The position numbers and the translations under genes are program-made. Positions 62,062 through 64,000 of a stretch of 64,000 bases of DNA are shown here, one piece after another. The notes under the pieces are model-generated. The model did not search any database. It saw only the letters and a program-made list of their open reading frames with translations, and was not told the DNA's origin. The stretch is taken from contig CALFTN010000033.1 of assembly GCA_937916395.1 (NCBI GenBank), forward strand, positions 1-64,000, written 5' to 3'. Origin of the DNA: an uncultured Clostridia bacterium (GTDB lineage Bacteria; Bacillota; Clostridia; Oscillospirales; Acutalibacteraceae). Position 1 is the stretch's first letter, and each line of letters opens with the position of its first letter.

Positions 62062-62636
62062 CAACTGTTGGTTTCGCAATTTGTGGTTCTTTTTGCACAT
62101 TTAAACAGGTTTTTTCTGAAATTGAAAACCTTGTTAAGAGCGGTTACGATATTGTACCGATAATGTCAGAGAATTCATATAGCTTTGACACACGTTTCGG
62201 TGAAGCAACATTCTGGCAGAACGAATTAAAAAGAATAACAAAAAAAGAAATTATACACACAATTAAAGATGCTGAGCCGATAGGTCCAAAAAAGCTCCTT
62301 GATGCTTTAGTGATTGCCCCTTGTACTGGCAACACATTAGCAAAGCTTTCAAACGGTATTGCAGACACCTCTGTAACACTCGCAACAAAAGCACATTTAA
62401 GAAATGCACGTCCTGTTGTTATAGCCGTTTCTACAAACGATGCACTTTCCAACGCAGGTAAAAACATAGGCAATTTAATGAACTATAAGCACACTTATTT
62501 TGTACCATTCAGACAAGACAGCTTTAAAAACAAGCCGTCGTCTTGTGTTGCGGATTTTCGTCTTATAGAAAAAACTCTTGAAAATGCTTTAAATGGAATT
62601 CAGCTTCAGCCAATTCTCGAAATACCTATTGAATAA
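62058..62636 (+). CDS. dpaB: Dipicolinate synthase subunit B
   Basis: 192-residue flavoprotein-fold subunit (UbiX/PPCDC-like). GFAICGSFCTFKQVF at the N-terminus, PIMSENSY, and the APCTGNTLAKLSNGIADTSVTLATKAHLRN region are typical of SpoVFB. ATGA overlap with dpaA indicates coupled translation. No gene between it and the riboswitch; 62637-62725 holds only AT-rich sequence. Confidence 0.93.
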   Translation: MTTVGFAICGSFCTFKQVFSEIENLVKSGYDIVPIMSENSYSFDTRFGEATFWQNELKRITKKEIIHTIKDAEPIGPKKLLDALVIAPCTGNTLAKLSNGIADTSVTLATKAHLRNARPVVIAVSTNDALSNAGKNIGNLMNYKHTYFVPFRQDSFKNKPSSCVADFRLIEKTLENALNGIQLQPILEIPIE

Positions 62637-62725
62637 AACACTTACTCCCTGCCAAATATATTATATATAATATATAAATTACTTGGGCAATTTATGTAAT
62701 TTGTGTAAATTTTAACAATTTAGTA

Positions 62726-62754
62726 TTTACAAATTCTGGAATTTACTGTATAAT
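62726..62754 (+). promoter_or_regulatory. Promoter of the riboswitch-ATPase unit
   Basis: -35 TTTACA (62726-62731), 17-bp spacer, -10 TATAAT (62749-62754). Predicted start about 62761, at the 5' edge of the riboswitch. Confidence 0.8.
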
Positions 62755-62763
62755 GAATTACAA

Positions 62764-62878
62764 CAAAAGGGAGTAACTCGTGCAAAGTTTAATTTGCGTG
62801 GTATCGGCGTCATTTCGGTTAAAACCCGCTTATACCTTAAAGAGTGAGACTTTTACCCAAGAGGTAAAAGTCTTTTTT
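62764..62878 (+). promoter_or_regulatory. yybP-ykoY (manganese) riboswitch with terminator
   Basis: The RNA begins AAAAGGGAGTAAC, then has GGTATCGGCGTCATTTCGG and ends AGTGAGAC, the conserved L1/L3 regions of the yybP-ykoY family, which senses Mn2+. Its 3' arm merges into a perfect terminator stem GACTTTTACC (62848-62857) with 62863-62872 and TTTTTT. Mn2+ binding would be expected to block the terminator and let the P-type ATPase be made. Confidence 0.85.
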
Positions 62879-62917
62879 GTTATTCTCTTTAGTAAATTTT
62901 GAAAAAGAGGGAAAAAA

Positions 62918-64000
62918 ATGAAGTATTATCTTGAAACTGCCGAAGCAGTTTTTGAAGAAGTAAAATCTTCAGAACAAGGTCTTACAACTGAAGAAGCTAC
63001 TAAAAGACTTGAAGCTAACGGCAAAAACAAACTTGCTGAAGCTAAAAAGGACTCAACTTTTAAAAAGTTTCTTGATCAGTTAAAGGACCCTATGATTATC
63101 ATTCTCATTATTGCAGCAGTAATTTCTACAATTACTGAATTTATCGAGCATGGTATTGGTGTTCCTACAGATGCACTTATTATTATTGCAGTTGTTCTTA
63201 TCAATGCCATTTTAGGTGTTGTTCAGGAAAACAAAGCTGAAAAGGCTGTTGAAGCACTCCAGAAGATGTCGGCTGCTACAACAAAAACACTTCGCGATGG
63301 CAAAATTGTTACAATTAAAAGTGAAGATTTAGTTGTTGGTGATGTTATTCTTCTTGACGCAGGTGACGCTATTCCTGCAGACTGCCGTATTTTTGAATGT
63401 GCAAGTATGAAGATTGAAGAAGCTGCACTTACTGGTGAATCTGTTCCTGTAAACAAGCTTATAAAAGCGCTTTTAAACAAAGGTGACGAAGAGGTTCCTT
63501 TGGGTGACCGTAAAAATATGGCATATATGGGTTCAACTCTTGTTTATGGTCGTGGTAAGGCAGTTGTTGTTGCAACTGGTATGGATACAGAAATGGGTAA
63601 AATTGCTAACGCTATTACCCTTGCTGAAGACGGTAAAACACCACTTGAGATTAAGCTTGAACAGCTTTCAAAAATTCTTACAAAGCTTGTTCTTGGTGTT
63701 TGTGGCGTTATTTTCGCTTACAATATTGCTATGTATTTCATTTCTGGCGACACCTCACCTATTTACCAGGTTGCACTCAACTCATTCATTACAGCAATTG
63801 CACTTGCAGTTGCGGCAATTCCAGAAGGTCTTGTTGCTGTTATGACAATCGTTCTCTCTATAGGCGTTACCAATATGTCTAAGAAAAATGCGATTATCAG
63901 AAAAATGAATGCAGTTGAAACTCTTGGTTGTACTCAGATTATCTGCTCTGATAAAACTGGTACATTAACACAGAATGTTATGACTGTTGTTGACCACTAC
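62918..64000 (+). CDS. P-type cation-transporting ATPase (P2A, Ca2+/Mn2+ type), 3' end beyond the window
   Basis: 361 residues are visible. N-terminal cation ATPase domain, two membrane helices (about 58-75 and 85-103), the actuator loop with TGES (172-175), helices 3-4 with PEGL (302-305), and the phosphorylation motif DKTGT (345-349, Asp345). Helix 4 and its surroundings place it in the SERCA/PMR1 group, which moves Ca2+ or Mn2+. Control by a manganese riboswitch suggests Mn2+ export. ATG with AGAGGG upstream. The nucleotide-binding domain and helices 5-10 are cut off. Confidence 0.92.
   Translation, partial: MKYYLETAEAVFEEVKSSEQGLTTEEATKRLEANGKNKLAEAKKDSTFKKFLDQLKDPMIIILIIAAVISTITEFIEHGIGVPTDALIIIAVVLINAILGVVQENKAEKAVEALQKMSAATTKTLRDGKIVTIKSEDLVVGDVILLDAGDAIPADCRIFECASMKIEEAALTGESVPVNKLIKALLNKGDEEVPLGDRKNMAYMGSTLVYGRGKAVVVATGMDTEMGKIANAITLAEDGKTPLEIKLEQLSKILTKLVLGVCGVIFAYNIAMYFISGDTSPIYQVALNSFITAIALAVAAIPEGLVAVMTIVLSIGVTNMSKKNAIIRKMNAVETLGCTQIICSDKTGTLTQNVMTVVDHY

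Noticed and set aside
63223..63882. Several frames at the right edge on both strands
   Set aside because: All overlap the intact P-type ATPase frame, which stays open from 62918 to the window end with all expected motifs.

Overview
The window comes from a low-GC, spore-forming member of the Clostridia, most likely a gut Oscillospiraceae/Ruminococcaceae-type bacterium. The evidence is the dipicolinate synthase pair dpaA-dpaB, an IspH-ribosomal protein S1 fusion (a clostridial arrangement), a MurE with the DNPR motif of meso-diaminopimelate adders, strong AAGGAGG ribosome binding sites, and many sigma-A promoters with 16-17 bp spacers. I saw no rRNA, tRNA or CRISPR array.

Layout: 1-10 kb holds the protein quality-control run tig-clpP-clpX-lon-engB, a metallophosphoesterase, thrC and a D,D-carboxypeptidase (all minus). 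10.4-17.5 kb holds a repeat island, prmA-yhaM-tcdA, a lone penicillin-binding protein, a methionine-gamma-lyase-like PLP enzyme and an acetyltransferase. 17.5-21.8 kb is sugar and central metabolism (galK, a 2-hydroxyacid dehydrogenase, gap). 22-31 kb is accessory: a divergent RHH/XRE regulator pair, a 30-cysteine protein, a ribose-type ABC importer, a MATE pump, an alanine/sodium symporter, a zinc-ribbon protein and a SigH-like sigma factor. 31-35 kb has an AraC/GyrI regulator and a type IV (AbiE-like) toxin-antitoxin pair with its own consensus promoter and operator. 35-41.5 kb is tmcAL-(flavoprotein)-cmk-ispH/S1, divergent from ackA. 41.7-42.2 kb is an orphan Imm11-like immunity gene. 42.5-57.5 kb is the division and cell-wall (dcw) cluster, mraZ-rsmH-ftsL-ftsI/spoVD-murE-murF-mraY-ftsW-murG-murA-ftsQ-ftsZ. 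57.7-64 kb has a condensation-domain-like protein, pncB, an XRE regulator, dpaAB and a manganese-riboswitch-controlled P-type ATPase cut by the window end.

The most unusual signal is not a gene. At least five intergenic sites, nearly all at gene 3' ends or between convergent genes, carry related composite elements. Each has a long AT-rich hairpin with flanking A and T tracts, so it could terminate transcription in both directions. In four of them an AT linker follows, then a short GC hairpin whose two arms change together between copies. The sites also carry an array of degenerate 7-bp repeats. The heptads differ in sequence from site to site but keep the 7-bp period. Many contain TAA or TAG, so they present stop codons in successive frames, and several neighbouring genes end exactly inside them. 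These look like mobile or rapidly evolving genetic punctuation. Further repeats include a 344-bp segment bounded by 29-bp perfect inverted repeats with a foldback inside, a 234-bp segment with 34-bp inverted ends, and a tandem array of mini-palindromes at 42.3-42.5 kb.

Where the longest open frame starts at an implausible codon, I moved the start to the codon served by a ribosome binding site and say so in the entry.
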